Shown in pieces: positions 13,074-24,600 of a DNA stretch of 64,000 nucleotides. The notes beneath the pieces are model-generated. The model was not told where the DNA came from. It did no database searches and was given only the letters and a program-made list of their open reading frames with translations. This DNA is from Lactifluus volemus (taxonomy: Eukaryota; Basidiomycota; Agaricomycetes; Russulales; Russulaceae). The number at the start of each line of letters is the position of its first letter. Within the stretch, counting starts at the first letter, position 1. The DNA lies in assembly GCA_022376515.1 (NCBI GenBank), contig WTXI01000011.1, positions 620,001 to 684,000 on the forward strand, given 5' to 3'. A program made the position numbers and the translations under genes.

Positions 13074-13110
13074 GTCAAGCGTGTCTAAGCAATTTCGAAT
13101 TTTACTGATG
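13074..13110 (-). repeat. Right terminal inverted repeat
   Basis: Reverse complement of this segment starts CATCAGTAAAATTCGAAATT and ends CGCTTGAC, matching the left repeat at 3405-3442 over about 31 of 38 positions. It marks the right end of the Plavaka element to within about 20 bases. Confidence 0.75.
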
Positions 13111-14899
13111 CAGTGCGAGGACCGCAAATGCCGTAAGTGACGGGGGTACCTGAGTAACAGTACCTGAGGCAGGAGCGGAATCGGAGCCTGGCTAAAACAT
13201 CCACGGAGTTGGTGGAGGGTCACCGCAGCACTCCACCAGGTACGAGCGGTTACCACTGAGGGAACTGTGGTGTTCAAGGGAAAAGGTGAGAGGCTCAGAA
13301 CAAGTTCCGGGAACGCTGAAAACTTAGGTCCATGTGTCCTTCAAAAGAAGAGATTCTATGGTCGACCCTGTTGAACCGGCTCCACCCGTTCCACGCGTCG
13401 CAGTGAAGGAACGTCCAAAGTTCTCACTTCCACAGATGTTCGGGAATTCCTTCATTTCGAAGCTCAGCATGGCCCAAATTCGCCGTTGGTGCTAGCTTGC
13501 CTTTTGAGACACCCTGAAGAAAGTCCGGACCCCTCGTGAGAAGACGAAGAAATTAAACGCTAGAAGAACAGGTTGACATCGCAAAGATATCGGCGAGTGG
13601 AAATGTATTGCCAATTGAGACAAACCGAGCAGGGATCTCAGGGCCGAGTCCTATCACTCTTGTACACAGATCCCCGTGGTCATGTCAGCTGGCAGGGACG
13701 TTGAGCTAGAACACTCTAAGACAGGATTCGACACCATGAAGTGACTTTTCTGGCAGCGCCTAGTACTTGGTACAGAGATATCACCGGGTACGTTATCAGT
13801 CACGGTGGCGTGCTACTAGAGAAGTCAGGGGACGAAGCCGGCGTCCTGCATCGTATGACCTGTCGAATTTCGTCTTCAGGCTAATACGTGGCGCGACGTT
13901 ACAATAGATTAGTAAATGGTTATTGTGCGTTAGCCACAAGATGAGAAGTTGCAAATTTGCTACGTTGGCCACAATAAGAAGAGCGGTTTCGAGGGTCCTG
14001 GCTGTATAGAGGGGTTCGGTGTTCAATTGTATTCTTGCGAAAGAAGACATGGCTCATACTTGGTAATGTCAGCAAGAAAGTGATAAACACAGCAAAAATC
14101 GAGTACTATTCATCTAAGCCAATATTCCGTTGGTGATGATGTGGGGAAGTACTGATACCAGAAGATACATAACTCTCGATGACCTACGGCTGACCTGATA
14201 AGCGAACTCGGAGTACTTGATCTTCAGGATTCTGTCGCACAACAGTGGACGAGGGGTTACTTCAACCGTCAACCACAATGAGTAGTAGGTTTGGCACACT
14301 AGTACAATCGTGTTGGCATTGTAACAGCAAGGAACCATTTAAGGTTTTGATGCTAATCCCAACTTGCCTACGCAAAGAGATAATGATCCCTTAATGATAC
14401 CTACTCACTATGCTTGGAAACGAAATGAATGGCACATGAAGCTAGCATATCACTGAAAAACGCTCAGCCAAGGACGTGGGGGATTATTTACAGCACCAGT
14501 TCAAGTGCGTACGTCATCTGTGTCAGTCTCCTCGGACACAGCAATGTTGGAGGTCCACTACCGTTTACCACCCAGACCTTACCGTAAATTTAATGGGACA
14601 TTTTTGTAGTCTTGTTTGACAAAGTCAGGGTATATGACGCACACACTCAACTCGAGAAAGTGTCCGGCTAGATACCAATAACATAAATAGAGTTCACAGA
14701 AATACTGGCACTCGCAAAGGGGATGAATTAAAGGACCAGTCACCCATAGAATTCGAGAAATCTTCGACACTGGGAAGCGTTAGCTTCTCGAGAGGACGAT
14801 CGATATGGGGACATGAGAATCCACATACGTACAACAAACAGCGGGAACATAGGAGACGCATTAGAAGGGGGACAAGTTTAAGCAAACCGAGGCTGATAT
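13111..14899. other. Spacer without a recognised gene
   Basis: Only short open frames occur on both strands. A plus-strand frame of about 46 codons from 13354 (MVDPVEPAPPVPRVAV) is proline-rich but matches nothing I know. The right end adjoins the 3' end of the minus-strand SNARE gene. Confidence 0.45.
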
Positions 14900-15620
14900 C
14901 TAGCTATGATGGGATGCCCTCACGATGGCAAATATGATAATGGCGAGGATGACGAGGATGGAAATTCCAATGATAATACGCATCTGTAATGGAATCAATT
15001 TGAGTAAATCGTGCTGCGAATCAGGCTTGATACCTTACCTTCATATCTTTCCACCTTTCGAAGTATTCCATGGTTAGAAAAGTGTGTTTAGTACAGGGAG
15101 TTCACATTCAACGCACCACATGTTCTGAAAACTTCGGTTAGCCTGCGTACTACGAAACAGAAAAGCTGAAACGCACCTTCCGGACCCGATTCGCGTTGCG
15201 GCGAAAGCCTTGAGCGGACACAGCAAGATTGTCTATGAAGAGAGTAGTGAATGAGTGTCTGCATCTAGTACGTCATCCCGGCAAAAAGGAAAACAGGGGT
15301 AGGGTGGGGGCTCAGATGGGTAAACACTGCAGTGAAACGAACCTGTCTTGTCTTGCAGAGAGTCAAGTCGCTCCTGGCGCTCTACGACCTTTGTGATATT
15401 GTCTCGCATAATGTTAACAGTGTCGTCGATTTGAGCTTGAATGGCAGCGGTCTTTGGGTTCCCTCCAGTGCTTCCGCCTGGGGCAGAGGGATTGGCTGAC
15501 GAGCCACCACGGGGAAGGTATGGATCATAAGGTTCGGACCTGGGTAGGTAGGGTGTAAAAAGGTATAGTGATGTATGACATGAGGAAACGAGACGACTGC
15601 AGACGACGAAAGGCTTACAT
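14900..15620 (-). CDS. SNC1: Synaptobrevin-type v-SNARE
   Basis: R-SNARE of secretory vesicles that pairs with plasma-membrane t-SNAREs in exocytosis. Coding exons on the minus strand: 15620-15619 (AT of the start codon), 15539-15343, 15232-15177, 15124-15117, 15054-15039 and 14983-14900, giving 120 residues. A short glycine- and proline-rich head ([12 protein letters not shown]) precedes the SNARE motif [20 protein letters not shown], with the zero-layer arginine in [14 protein letters not shown], then [26 protein letters not shown] and a C-terminal membrane anchor ([20 protein letters not shown]). The ATG is split by an intron. Two exons are tiny, 8 and 16 bases, and both are needed to restore the conserved NMWWKDMK. 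The leader exon 15717 and above could in principle extend the protein if an upstream start were used, but no ATG supports that. Confidence 0.9.
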
Positions 15621-16022
15621 GGCGTTGTCGTACAGTTCTGGGTGAAAAAAAATCGATTGAGAGGAGAGTATGCTTGTTAAGTGACGTTGAAAATCAAAAT
15701 AAGAGTGACGCTATGCTCACCGTGTTTTGTGTTGGAGGGGGGTTCGCTTACAGGATGAGGAATAAGGGATGCTGACGATGCCCGTCGGGTTGCGCAGGCA
15801 CTGCCGCACAACCGTGTGAACACAACCGGGCTTCGGCCGGCAACCCGACCGGCACAGCCCGGTAGCCCTCCCACGCCCCACGGCTACATCGGCGGCAAAT
15901 TGACACACTGTTCTGATTGCATACGTTGTAACTGACATAGTAACACTCTCCGGAAAGGAAAACAGCGCAAGTGTAATCATGATACATGTGCCATACAACA
16001 CAATCCAGGTAATAAACGGAGT
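15621..16022. other. Spacer between SNARE and eL24 genes
   Basis: Contains the SNARE gene's 5' leader, with at least one probable leader intron (donor GTGAGC near 15719), its promoter, and the 3' UTR of the eL24 gene. A GC-rich patch around 15780-15890 has open frames but no family match. Confidence 0.45.
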
Positions 16023-16648
16023 TTAACGGCCTCCCCGTCCACCTTTTGCTTGCTGCTTGGAGATGTTCTTCAGGTTGGCTAGGGGAGCCGTGGGGCGTTG
16101 CGTCTGTCGCCATGTGAGAATTATATCTTGACCAGGTGGGGATACAAACCTTGGGCTTTTTAGACTCTTTCGCCTTCTTCTCGGCCTTCGCCTTCGAGAT
16201 CGCAGCCAGCCGTTGTTGCGTCCGGTCCTGCACGCTCTGTGTGCGTTTGGCTTTGATCGCCTCAAGGTCGGCGCCGACAATGCCACGCTGATGCTTTACA
16301 GTTCTACGTGACCGTTTCTTTGCCACCTCCTCCGTGATACCCTTCTTGTGCATGCGACGGTAAAGTTGTGTCCATGCGATCTTTCGCGGGTTTTTACGCT
16401 GCAGAAATAATGATTCATTCTTCGATGCGCCGAAGCGAAAAATCTGAAATAAAATAAGTTCCCAATATTTACATATATTATCAATGGGGGTAGAAATATG
16501 GGCACAAACCTTGCTGTCACCGCGGACAAACAAGCGGCCTTTGCTTGGATATATTTTGTAGCCAGTGAAGATGTCAATCTCGACTTTCTACACCCACAAA
16601 ACGAATGGTCAGTAGGATATTTCCAGGCAGATATATGTAACGTACCAT
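16023..16648 (-). CDS. RPL24: 60S ribosomal protein eL24
   Basis: Large-subunit ribosomal protein at the inter-subunit bridge. Exons 16648-16646, 16587-16510, 16443-16150 and 16103-16023 give 151 residues, typical length. Seen: KVEIDIFTGYKIYPSKG, LFVRGDSKIFRFG, LFLQRKNPRKIAWTQLYRR, MHKKGITEEVAKKRSRRTVK, a lysine- and alanine-rich helix, and a KQQAKGGRGGR tail. As in uS11, the first coding exon is only the ATG, directly followed by a GTACGT donor. Introns are 58, 66 and 46 bases, all GT-AG. No frame break. Confidence 0.95.
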
Positions 16649-17403
16649 CTGAAGGGCGAAACCAATTCGAAAGTTTCCGTCAGTTATCAGTTCGCAAGCG
16701 ATAGTCATCCAGGGGTGCCGCCAAGCATCCATCCCCACAGAACCCACAAAACGAGGTATCCAGAGCCAAAAGAAAACAAAAGGCGTCCTTTCTGCCTTCT
16801 GATAACAAGATAAAGACTCACCTTGAGCAATTAGAGTACAGTTGACGGCCTTGACTTTGGAGTGGTGGGCAATGGAGGTTTGAGGTCGGATATCTCCGGG
16901 TCGGCGTGTAAATGGCCGCGATCCACTTTGCTCTTCTGTCAAAGGTTGTGAATTTTTTTTTACTCGGTTCCACCAATTTTTACAGCTTTTACTCTATAAA
17001 AGAGATATCGTTGTATATCCACCGTTCACGCAACATTTTTACTATTATTTTTTTTGGTGGAAAGTGAGTTTGAATTTGGTGCAGGTGCACGCTGACGCAT
17101 GCCACGTTGCCGTGTGAGAGGCCAAATGTTAAACATCCGCTGTCATGCTACCTTGAGATGAGAGGATATTCGGTTGAATCGAATGAACAGAGCTGATCGT
17201 CATGATGTCATTCAAAGGATGGGAACGAACTACCTTAACATAAGACTACGTACACGATGATTGCGTTCCCGGCTGGGAACACGCGATGAGCGCCCTTACC
17301 ACGCACACACTCACATCCCTGTCCCGCTTCACGGGTTATCTGACATCCCTATAATTCAAGTTTCCTCTTATACACACTTCACGCTCATTTTTCTTATGCC
17401 ATC
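16649..17403. other. Divergent spacer between eL24 and the kinase gene
   Basis: Holds the promoters of the minus-strand eL24 gene and the plus-strand Kin4-like kinase gene. A TCTATAAAAG sequence at about 16993 could serve as a TATA element. T-rich tracts occur at 16949-16956 and 17047-17056. No gene is seen in it. Confidence 0.5.
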
Positions 17404-20400
17404 ATGTTCAAGCCTTCTCACAAGCACACCGCTTCTACTGTCCAAAATCAAAAGGCTCACCTTGCTACCGCCTACAATGAACTCGGCAAGGAACTCTCCT
17501 CCACAAGGATTAAAGTCGTAGGAAACTACACCCTCGGTAAGGCTATAGGCGAAGGTAACTCTTCTCTCTTATCTTTTCTTCCGAACATCTTCTCATACTT
17601 CTTAGGGGCATACGGAAAAGTGCGATTGGGCACACATCGACTCACCTCCACCCGTGTTGCTATCAAGCAAATTCCCAAAGCACTCTCCGCTACTCTTACC
17701 CGAGAAATCCACCACCATCGCCAACTTCATCACCCGCACATTACGCAGTTGTATGAAGTAATTGCTACAGAAACTTCAATATGGCTGGTGACAGAATTAT
17801 GTTCGGGAGGCGAACTTTTCGACTACCTTACAGAGAAAGGCAGGATATCAGAAGAGGAGTCCCGCCGCATATTCGGCCAGATATGCTTGGCAGTAAACTA
17901 TTTGCACGAGAAAGGCATAGTTCACCGCGACTTGAAGCTCGAGAACGTCTTGCTGGACGAACGCTGTCGGATCAAGCTCGGTGACTTTGGTTTCACACGC
18001 GAGTTTGATCGAGGAACGTATCTGGAGACATTTTGCGGTACGACTGGCTATGCCGCCCCCGAAATGTTGGAGGGGAGGAGGTACCTTGGACCAGGTAGTC
18101 CATACATACATCCCCCGTCTGACAACACTGACGCTTCATCAGAGGTCGATGTCTGGTCCCTCGGTGTCATACTCTACTGCCTTTTGACGGGGGGACTCCC
18201 CTTCGATCATGACGATGAATCGGTTATGAGGGCGATGGTTATCAAAGGAAATTTTGAGGATCCTGAGTGGCTCTCTGATGGTCTGTTTACTTGTCATTCT
18301 TCCGCACCCATTCTCTAAACTTCTCTCAGACATACGCGATTTGATTCACAAAATACTGCAGAAGGACCCCATCAAGCGAATTACAATCCCCCAAATCCTT
18401 GCCCATTCTTGGTTTACATCTCCGTCCTCGTCCGCAATTGGCAGGGCTACCCCCGCAAGCTATGCAACCGTCGTCCCGCAACCCATCCAAGCGCAACCCT
18501 CTGCTACAACCTCGGAATCTTCCGCGACTTCCGAGTCTTCATTCCGCTCGGCATCATCAGAGCTTGACGCTTCTTCTGCGACAACGCCGGATGATATTTC
18601 TCATGAATCTGTCTCTGATGAGAATCCTCAAATCCATCGCCACCCAAGTCAGGCTACTATACGTAAGGCCGTCAAGAATGAAGGGAAGAAACATTCACAT
18701 CCGGAGACGGTAATGGAAGAGGACGTCCCACATTCAACCTATCCAGAATCCTCTACGCCTCGGTCTCCCAGGTCCAGAGAGCCCCCCGCACTCCCTGCGC
18801 GCACTCCTGTGCGAACCAAGAGACGCTCTGTGTCTTCAAACCTCTCAGATCCATCATCCCCTGCGGTCGAACCCCCTCTGACGTCTTTTCCGCCCAAGAC
18901 TTTGCATCCCTTTTGAGCGCCCCGGCACCCATCATTTTTGGGACAAAATCCGAGCGTGAACTGCTTAATAGTCTAAGTTCCCTCGGCTTTGACACTGGCC
19001 AGATCGTGCATTCTGTATTAAGTGATGCTTGCGATGCAGCTAGCGCCATATGGTGGATGCTCATGCGGCGAGTCGAACGCAAAGCCGTGGAAGAGGGAAG
19101 CTCTCGCTCTATTCAAGGGCCTCAGGCTCGGGGGGTCGGTTCAGAAGCGCCAGAGAGTGTAGAGCGAATGGCCCCATCAGACAGCAGGACAACCGACCCT
19201 GAAACGACCTCAACAGTCTGCGCCGACACACCACCTTTGGTTTCCGCTCATTCAGCCCCAGAGCTTGCTTTCATCCCCCCTACGCCCACGTCTGTGACTC
19301 GCTCGCGTGCCTCTGCGAAGACACCGCCTCGTGTATCTTCCCCTGTCCATCCTCTCTTATCGCCCACCTCTTCCACTACGGATTCACAAACCAAGTCTCA
19401 CTCATCATCTCCAAGTGGAACGGCTAAGGAGAAAGACAAAGACAAGGAGGGCTCGAAGGGGAGACGAGAGGGTAAGATGCGGTCTGGTAGCGTCAGTATT
19501 ATGCAAAGAGCCACTACAGCTCTTGAGGCTGCCGGGTTGGTCCGGAAAAAATCTGCGGAGGTCGTGAAGGATGATAAGTCAAAGGAGAGAGAGGGCGAGA
19601 AACGTGGTGGGGTGAGCGACGAACCTCGGCACTCGCATGGCTCGGGGAAGCTTCTAAGATCGCCTCCATCACGGGAAACACATGTCCCTGGAACATCCAC
19701 CCCTGATCAGGAAGTCTTTGCGAACCCCGCAGGCCCAGGTTCTCCTTGGGTTCTGGCGAGATTTAGCAATTCTTCTCCTCCGGAAATCTCACCAACGCCG
19801 TCGCCTGGAGATACGCTTACGTCCTTGCCTCAGATTTCTCCTAGAGAAGGTGGCCAGCATCGGAACCGTGCCAGTTTGCTCTCCGCATTCCGGACGTGGT
19901 TTAATGAAGATCGAAGGAACAAACGCAAGTCCGCTGCCAAGGGAGCAGCAAATGTACCTTACAGCCACGGGGTAGACCCGCGCACACCGTCGTCTTCTGT
20001 CGCTGGCCCAGGACGCAATTCGGTTAAAGCGAAGCGAAGGACCAGCGGCAGCGGGGGGACGTTACGTAAAGGACATCGTGCAAAGGGTCCTTCCATATCC
20101 TCTCGCCGTTCTAGCAGTGTCAACTCCCGGCGATCGTCTACCGCATCTATGGCGCAAGTCGCCATGGAATCACCGCAGTTCGCTTTTGATCATATGATCA
20201 CTATGTCAAGACAACGAAGCGATCCTTCTCGTCGTTCCTTTGGCAGCAGGACACCAAACTCGGAGCGTGGGGACTACAATTCGTCCCGCCCGTCTTCCGT
20301 GCATAGTTTTACCGTTGGAAAGCATAGACATCGTAAATCGCCTTCTGCGAGCTCAACGGGTTCTCTGCAGCTCGCACGCACCACCTCTCCCTATCACCGA

Positions 20401-21270
20401 AGGGCGGGCTCTGGTTCGTCCACGAGGGTAGTGCGCTCGCCTGTTCAGGGAGCGCCGCGGACGCCACACCTACGCTCGAACTCTACCGCGTCTTCCATTC
20501 ATTCTCTGCCCTCTTCGAGGCGTGGCTCATTCTATGAGCAGTCGGAAAGCGACGCACAGCGTAATGGTTCGCCGCTTCGTCCCAACTCGCGTTGCACTCT
20601 AGACGAGACGCCACGGCGCGGCCAACCCCACGGAAACACCACTTTCGTTGCTCAGAAGCGTCAGACGCCCTTCCAACCCCCCCTATTAACAGGTTCCACT
20701 AGCACATCGAGCCGCTCTAGCTGGAAGAAGTCATGGGGGTTAGAGCCTCCAGGTTGGCAGTCACGGACGGCCCGCCTTCCCATCGAGGTATTATCGATTT
20801 CTCCTACAGGAGATGCTGCTACGATACGTGACGTGTTTACTGGGCGACCGTCGCTAAGCCCTGATGATGACGACGAATGGGTGGATGTAGATGACGAACC
20901 TAGCTACATGGGTGGGGTAGGCCAGACGCCCGCAACTGCGGCTCCGCCTTTTAGCAATAGCGGTGGTGTGTCGCCCATCGACCCACCGTTCGCCGGCTAT
21001 CCTTTTGTGGAGACGTCTTTGGTGCTTAATGCACCGCGTGTACCCAGCGCCGTGCGCGTCCAAAAGGGCAAACGCGTCAGCAAAGTCTCGTCCAACCGTA
21101 CCAAGCCAGGTACACCGCCGATTGGGCGACTATCTCCACTTCCCAGCGAAATTACCCTGGAAGGTGTACCCGATGCGCGTGGTGGACGTAGACAGCTTCC
21201 GAATGCCCGACCAGGACCCGCTTTCAAGCAAGCAATCCAAGAGGAGGACGAGGACGAAGGAGAAGAATGA
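17404..21270 (+). CDS. Kin4-like serine/threonine protein kinase (CAMKL group)
   Basis: Exons 17404-17554, 17606-18094, 18143-18280 and 18330-21270; about 1239 residues once one missing base is allowed. The kinase domain spans residues about 38-300: glycine loop GEGAYGKVRLG, lysine in VAIKQIPK, HRDLKLEN catalytic loop, DFG in LGDFGFTREF, GTTGYAAPEML activation segment, VDVWSLGVILY. The remaining 900 residues are low-complexity, serine-, proline- and arginine-rich, apart from one conserved helical patch (ELLNSLSSLGFDTGQIVHSV) that looks like a UBA/autoinhibitory-type module. Kin4-type kinases act in spindle-position or polarity signalling in yeasts; the role here is inferred from family. A frame break lies at the CCCCC run 18872-18876; one extra C gives a continuous reading into the 785-codon downstream frame. 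The tail ends with acidic DEDEGEE. Confidence 0.85.
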
Positions 21271-21677
21271 TTTGCATTGGATTTTTTGTGTTCTGCGCAC
21301 GTGCATAAATGACTCTATGCTCCAGTTCTAGATGACCCACGTCCCTAGCATGGTTTTACTTGATTTGATTTGTCTCATGTCTGCATACTAGTCAGCCGGA
21401 AACCTCTTTACGTCTACCGTACCTCATTCTCTTCCTTCCATTGCTTTATTGATTGGCATGCTCTCCACTCTGTTCTAGCTTATCCACGTGTCCCTGTATA
21501 GGGTACTAACGCGATAGCCATGTATTATTTATTTATGTGAACTTGTACAATTGGACATGGATTGTCTTCTACAGTAATTTGGAGACGCGTGACTGACGCG
21601 CTTGTCACGTAACGTCTTCGCCTGTAAGTTAGAAACGCGCCGCTCATCTCCTTGCTCCTCCAGTATCTTGTCTGGAG
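21271..21677. other. Spacer between kinase and polymerase genes
   Basis: About 400 bases with the 3' UTR of the kinase gene and the promoter of the polymerase epsilon gene. ACGCGT hexamers occur at about 21587 (GACGCGTGAC), a sequence known in yeasts as the MluI cell-cycle box that drives DNA-replication genes; its use here is inference. Confidence 0.5.
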
Positions 21678-24600
21678 ATGGTACGCGGTTCGAATTTTAG
21701 AGGCCGTGGATATTTCCGTGGCTCTAGGGGTAATGGCTCATTTAGAGGACTTCGTAGCCGCGGTCGAGGTGGTTCAAGCACTGCAAGGACAGACGCGACA
21801 CCAAAACAGGTTGACGAAGGCACGCGGCTCGCGGAAAGGTTCGAGCAAGTCCAGCTATGTGATGATATCGACGATAAGCTTGGGTTCACTCGGATTCAAG
21901 AAGGCCCGAAGAAGGAAGGTTGGCTAGTGAATATGCATCCAGTTGAGTGTAGCTTTTCAATTCTGTGCGCATAACGCGTCATTCTGCTGATATAAATGCA
22001 CACCATCCACCCAACTCTTCTCACGTCACCCACTGGCTGACCCTGCATGATAGACAATCGTGAAGGACCCCGACTGGCCTGGTGGCAGAGCCGCAGTCGA
22101 TTATTACTTCATCCAGGAGGACGGTGGGATGTTCAAATGTACGATGAACTATGAGCCGTATTTTTATATCTCATGCGTGGTACGTCCTTCCCAGAGAGAC
22201 ATCTCGCCACGCTGTTGAGCTACTCTCACATCTCACAGGTTGGAATGGAAACGATCGTCGAAGAATGGCTCGTCAAGAAATATGAAGGCGTCATTTATCG
22301 CATTGTCCGCGAGAGAAAAGAGGACCTTAAGATGCCCAACCACCTACTTGGTCATCGACGCCTCTTTCTTCAGCTATGCTTCCGGAATGTCTCGGACCTC
22401 TTGACTGTTCGGCGCGATATCATGCCCCTCGCCTTGGCCAACAGCGCAAAACGGAGCGCAATAGACGCATATGCTGAAGTTGTCAACGCGACAGAGAGCT
22501 CTCACATGGATATCGACAACGCGTGGAGTACCGAGGCGGGCACGTCTACCGCGCGTGATAAGGACCCACGCGATGGCATTATTGACATACGCGAGTTCGA
22601 CGTGCCATATTACTTACGTGTGGCGATGGACAACGAAATTCGCGTGGGGTTGTGGTATACTATCACTTTCAATGCGGGCCAACCTACTCTCACCCAACTT
22701 ACGGAACGAGTCAAGCGTCCCGATCCCGTGGTTATGGCGTACGATATCGAGACGACAAAGGCGCCCTTGAAATTCCCTGACCAAGCCATAGATCAAGTTA
22801 TGATGATTTCGTACATGATAGACGGACAGGGCTATCTCATTACCAACCGCGAAATCGTGAGCGAAGATATAGAGGATTTTGAATACACTCCGAAAGAAGG
22901 CTACGAAGGACCTTTCATTGTGTTCAATGAGCCGAACGAGGTCAGCTTAGCCTCGGAAATTGCTAGCGTTTACTCAGTTTTTTTTTTTCAAGGCATCTAC
23001 AATTATGCGCTTCTTTCGGCACATTCAGGATGTAAAGCCCACCGTCATGGCTACGTTTAATGGCGACTTCTTCGATTTTCCGTTTCTGTGTGCTCGCGCG
23101 AAGGCTCATGAAATCGACATGTTTCTCGAGACGGGATTTGCTAAAGACTCGGAAGACGAATTCAAGAGCCGATCCTGCGTACATATGGACTGTTTCCGCT
23201 GGGTCAAACGTGATTCATACCTACCACAAGGCAGTCAGGGCTTGAAGGCGGTCACTGTTGCAAAACTTGGCTATAACCCGATTGAGCTCGACCCTGAGCT
23301 CATGACACCGTGCGATTTTCTTTGCCATTCATTACGCTCATGCTGAGATGGATGTGAACAGGTATGCCATAGAGCAGCCACAGACGCTGGCACAATACTC
23401 AGTCTCAGATGCCGTCGCAACATATTTTCTGTACATGAAATATGTCCACCCTTTTATCTTTTCACTATGTAACATCATTCCACTATGCCCTGATGAAGTC
23501 CTCAGAAAGGGCAGTGGGACATTATGTGAGACGCTCTTAATGGTGCGCTAAACAGTAGCTTTCATGTTACCTCCGTTAACACCATATTCAGGTGGAGGCT
23601 TTCCGCGGGCATATCATAATGCCGAATCGTCACGAAGAAGAGTATGGCAACATGTACGAAGGTCACCTCTTGGCATCTGAAACATACGTTGGCGGCCATG
23701 TCGAAGCCCTCGAGGCAGGAGTGTTTCGCAGTGACATCGATACCCACTTCAAAATCGCTCCCTCTGCAGCGCAGAAGGTTTTAATTTTATCTTTTATGCC
23801 AGAAGCTTGCTGACGTTCAGCAAAGTTGATTGACGAACTAGACGCTGCGCTAACATTCTGTATTACAGAGGAGTTTAAAACTCCTCTCGAGGATGTTACC
23901 AACTACGATACTGTGAAGGCCGAGATCCAAGCCGCTCTTGAAGAACTGCGGGACAACCCTTTGCGAACGGACAAGCCTCTGATCTATCACTTGGATGTTG
24001 CCGCAATGTACCCCAATATCATGTTGTCGAATCGTTTACAACCCGATTCCGTGGTGGACGAATCAGTCTGTGCCGTCTGCGACTTTAACCGACCAGGGAA
24101 GACCTGCGATAGGCGGCTGACGTGGGCCTGGAGGGGCGAATTCTTTCCTGCCCGTCGTGACGAGTTCAACATGATTCGACATGCCCTTAATCAGGAGACT
24201 TTCCCTCCTAAACGCCCCGGAGGACCCCCGAGACGGTTTTCTGACTTGTCACCGGTCGAACAAACCGCTCTCACACATAAACGACTTGGCGATTATTCAA
24301 GGAAGGTCTATAAGAAGACCAGAGACACCAAGATCGAGAACCGTGAGACAATCATCTGTCAGCGCGAAAATCCCTTTTACGTCGATACCGTGCGTCGGTT
24401 CCGTGACCGCCGCTACGAGTACAAAGGTCTTCATAAGACATGGAAGAAGAAGCTTGACGCGATCTTAGCGGAAGGGCAATCACTTGCCGAGGTCGATGAA
24501 GCAAAGAAGCTGATCGTCGTTTATGACTCACTGCAGCTGGCTCACAAGTGCATTCTCAATTCGTTCTACGGCTACGTCATGCGTAAGGGTGCACGCTGGC

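Larger units (their letters stand above)
3405..13110. mobile_element. Plavaka-type DNA transposon, apparently complete
   Basis: A 9.7-kb element bounded by imperfect terminal inverted repeats of about 38 bases (3405-3442 and 13074-13110). Inside the termini lie AT-rich subterminal repeat blocks. Two divergent genes fill the middle: a companion protein of unknown function (4102-6420, minus) and a transposase (6623-12805, plus), separated by a 202-base shared promoter. Both coding sequences can be spliced without a frame break. Plavaka is a CACTA/KDZ-like superfamily described from Agaricomycetes; subterminal repeats and two-gene layouts are known for CACTA-like elements. The exact outer tips and the target-site duplication were not resolved: similarity fades outward of the CATCAG at each end. 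A 2.7-kb insert sits inside one transposase intron. Confidence 0.85.

Noticed and set aside
18660..18775. Possible extra intron in the kinase gene (GTAAGG donor to CCCAG acceptor)
   Set aside because: The sequence inside reads as part of the expected low-complexity tail (NEGKK...PHSTYPESS), so it is kept as coding.
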